From assembly GCA_029779695.1 (NCBI GenBank), contig JAKPAB010000352.1:1-54068 (forward strand): 54,068 bases of DNA, given 5' to 3'. The notes below the pieces were generated by a model, which was not told where the DNA came from, did not search any database, and saw only the letters and a list, made by a program, of their open reading frames with translations. Numbering within the stretch: position 1 is the first letter of the stretch; every line of letters starts with the position of its first letter. Below, one piece after another: positions 52,826 to 54,068 of this stretch. Origin of the DNA: Bacillota bacterium. GTDB lineage: Bacteria; Bacillota; Clostridia; Lachnospirales; Lachnospiraceae. A program made the position numbers and the translations under genes.

Positions 52826-54068
52826 CTAAAGATTCAGCGCCCGAAGCACTCCATGGTGAAAATTAACCTCTGACCAGAATATATGTCCGAAAGAATCTCT
52901 TTTATTTAGAAGGGGACTAGATGCCAATCCTCTTTTATAATAATCTCTGATCCTGACCTCATCTGTCTCGGATATCTCTCTCATCAGGTACTTTTCCGGA
53001 ATCATTGAGAATAGGAATTCATCATCACATCTAAGTTCTCTCTCTGTTAATGCCTTTTTAAGATCCTTATGATTAATATAATATTCGATCATTGGAATTA
53101 CAAAAGGGCATCCTCCAAGGGACATGTACCATGTATTACGTCCGGGTCTGGTGTTGACTTCCAGTATCCTAGGCTGTCCATCAGCGCCATTCATGACATC
53201 AAAATTGGCAAATCCCTCATAATGGGTTTCCCTTAATATACGTCCCACATATTCTAGCAGATCTTGTCTCTTACCGCCTTCTTCAGAGATTATAACAAGA
53301 GGATTACCTATTCCTGATGCACTTCTGTCCTGAACCAGAACGTGTCCTGTGGAGCTTGTGACTATTTCACCATCCACAGAAAATGTTGTAACTGTTCTAA
53401 GAGCATCATCTCTAGGAGATAAAAACTCCTGTATCAAAAGAGATCTGTCATAGGATGATTCAGAAATATTTTTAATGATTTCCTTTAACTGCTCAGCAGA
53501 TTCTGCCTTATATACCTTGTGTCTGTCCTTGATCTCAGCAAAATGCCATGCTGCTGAATTGGAAGGCTTGGCAGCCACCGGATATTCAAGTTTATTTAAT
53601 GCATCCAGATTCTCCGGAAGTATAACCTTGATCTCTGTTCCACCGGTAAGCTTATCAGCTCTATCAACTGCTTCTTCTCCAAATGGAACTATCCATGTCT
53701 TGGGATATGGGACTCCCAATTTATCACACAAACCATAGAAATTGTCCTTTTGGGTGATACGATCCAGAAGATCAAATTCGATATATGGAACTACATAGCC
53801 CCAGCTTTCCAGCTTTGCCTTGTTTTTCGAAAATGTTCTGGCATTCCAATCACCGGCTCCGCCGAATATTATCGGCTTCTTGTCACCAAAAGTATCTTTA
53901 TGATCTTCAAGCCATTTTATAAGGACATCAGGTTGATCGATATCGGAAATGACCTCATAATCAGCCCATTTACTCAAGGATGTATATTTGATATCTGCAG
54001 TTGCCAGTACCTTGGTCCTGACTCCATACTCTGCAGCAAAACTTCTGACAAAGGAATAACCTAACGCA
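52826..54068 (-). CDS. ATP-grasp ligase, partial (N-terminus outside window)
   Basis: The frame is open to the right edge and codes plausibly up to it (ALGYSFVRSFAAEYGVRTKV before the internal TTG at 53977), so the true start lies outside. Visible residues (~414) include the ATP-grasp core: YPVAAKPSNSAAWHFAEI, LLIQEFLSPRDD, VLVQDRSASGIGNPLV, FANFDVMNGADGQPRILEVN with the metal-binding Glu and Asn, then TRPGRNTWYMSLGG. It is a carboxylate-amine/thiol ligase, similar in type to D-aspartate ligases of cell-wall synthesis; the substrate is uncertain. Downstream is the asp23 promoter. Confidence 0.85.
   Translation of the reverse strand, partial: ALGYSFVRSFAAEYGVRTKVLATADIKYTSLSKWADYEVISDIDQPDVLIKWLEDHKDTFGDKKPIIFGGAGDWNARTFSKNKAKLESWGYVVPYIEFDLLDRITQKDNFYGLCDKLGVPYPKTWIVPFGEEAVDRADKLTGGTEIKVILPENLDALNKLEYPVAAKPSNSAAWHFAEIKDRHKVYKAESAEQLKEIIKNISESSYDRSLLIQEFLSPRDDALRTVTTFSVDGEIVTSSTGHVLVQDRSASGIGNPLVIISEEGGKRQDLLEYVGRILRETHYEGFANFDVMNGADGQPRILEVNTRPGRNTWYMSLGGCPFVIPMIEYYINHKDLKKALTERELRCDDEFLFSMIPEKYLMREISETDEVRIRDYYKRGLASSPLLNKRDSFGHIFWSEVNFHHGVLRALNL

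Noticed and set aside
53977-53979. TTG as the start of the ATP-grasp gene
   Set aside because: The frame stays open and codes plausibly to the window edge, so the gene is partial.

Overview
The window is a 54-kb piece of a low-GC Firmicutes chromosome, most likely a Lachnospiraceae (Butyrivibrio/Pseudobutyrivibrio/Lachnospira-like). The evidence is family content only: a FliB-type flagellin lysine N-methylase, a PotC-PotD fusion, the GGGtGRT/NifU-like pair, a DUF5688 protein, QueH, and an xseA-xseB-ispA-dxs-tlyA-nadK-recN operon. No species assignment is possible from sequence alone.

Left edge (1-4764): a partial fliB and a heterodimeric multidrug-type ABC exporter, both on the minus strand. 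The exporter has a ~370-nt leader with its own promoter, a 26-codon leader ORF and an intrinsic terminator, which is the layout of translation-dependent attenuation.

Mobile element (about 4847-15263): a ~10.4-kb integrated element sits at the 3' end of tRNA-Leu(UAG). A 29-bp direct repeat marks its ends, and tandem 11-12 bp repeats lie just inside both. From left to right it carries a winged-helix Rep-like protein, a hairpin-rich candidate oriT, a MobV-type relaxase, and a membrane-bound LuxR regulator. A three-gene surface operon follows: a lipoprotein with eight CxxC motifs, a large secreted protein, and a sortase-anchored Ig-like protein. Then come a DUF1016/YhcG PDDEXK nuclease-like gene with an Xre regulator, an excisionase, and a tyrosine integrase broken by an in-frame TAG. 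A decayed RhuM fragment lies just outside attR.

Core region (15613-41868), mostly minus strand: ydbST-like PH-domain genes, a patatin phospholipase, a B3/B4-domain protein, the polyamine transporter potA-potB-potCD, a cytidylate-kinase-like protein, a NifU-like/GGGtGRT pair, an AAA/DUF234 ATPase with topB and a hexapeptide-repeat protein, a MacB/FtsX-type ABC exporter, and a small membrane protein with queH and asd. Plus-strand genes are capA and a pair of receiver-domain proteins, which converge on an orphan chemoreceptor. A tRNA-Thr(CGU) lies between them.

Right end (42200-54068): a DUF5688 gene converges on a ten-gene minus-strand operon, asp23 - nusB - xseA - xseB - ispA - dxs - tlyA - nadK - recN - SseB/macrodomain. 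A partial ATP-grasp ligase runs off the right edge.

The points most worth a second look are: the ABC exporter leader; the regulator-plus-surface operon in the element, the best candidate for an undescribed system; an exact 29-nt inverted repeat linking the 5' UTR and coding region of the DUF1016 gene; the amber-interrupted integrase; and a receiver domain that has lost its phospho-acceptor segment.
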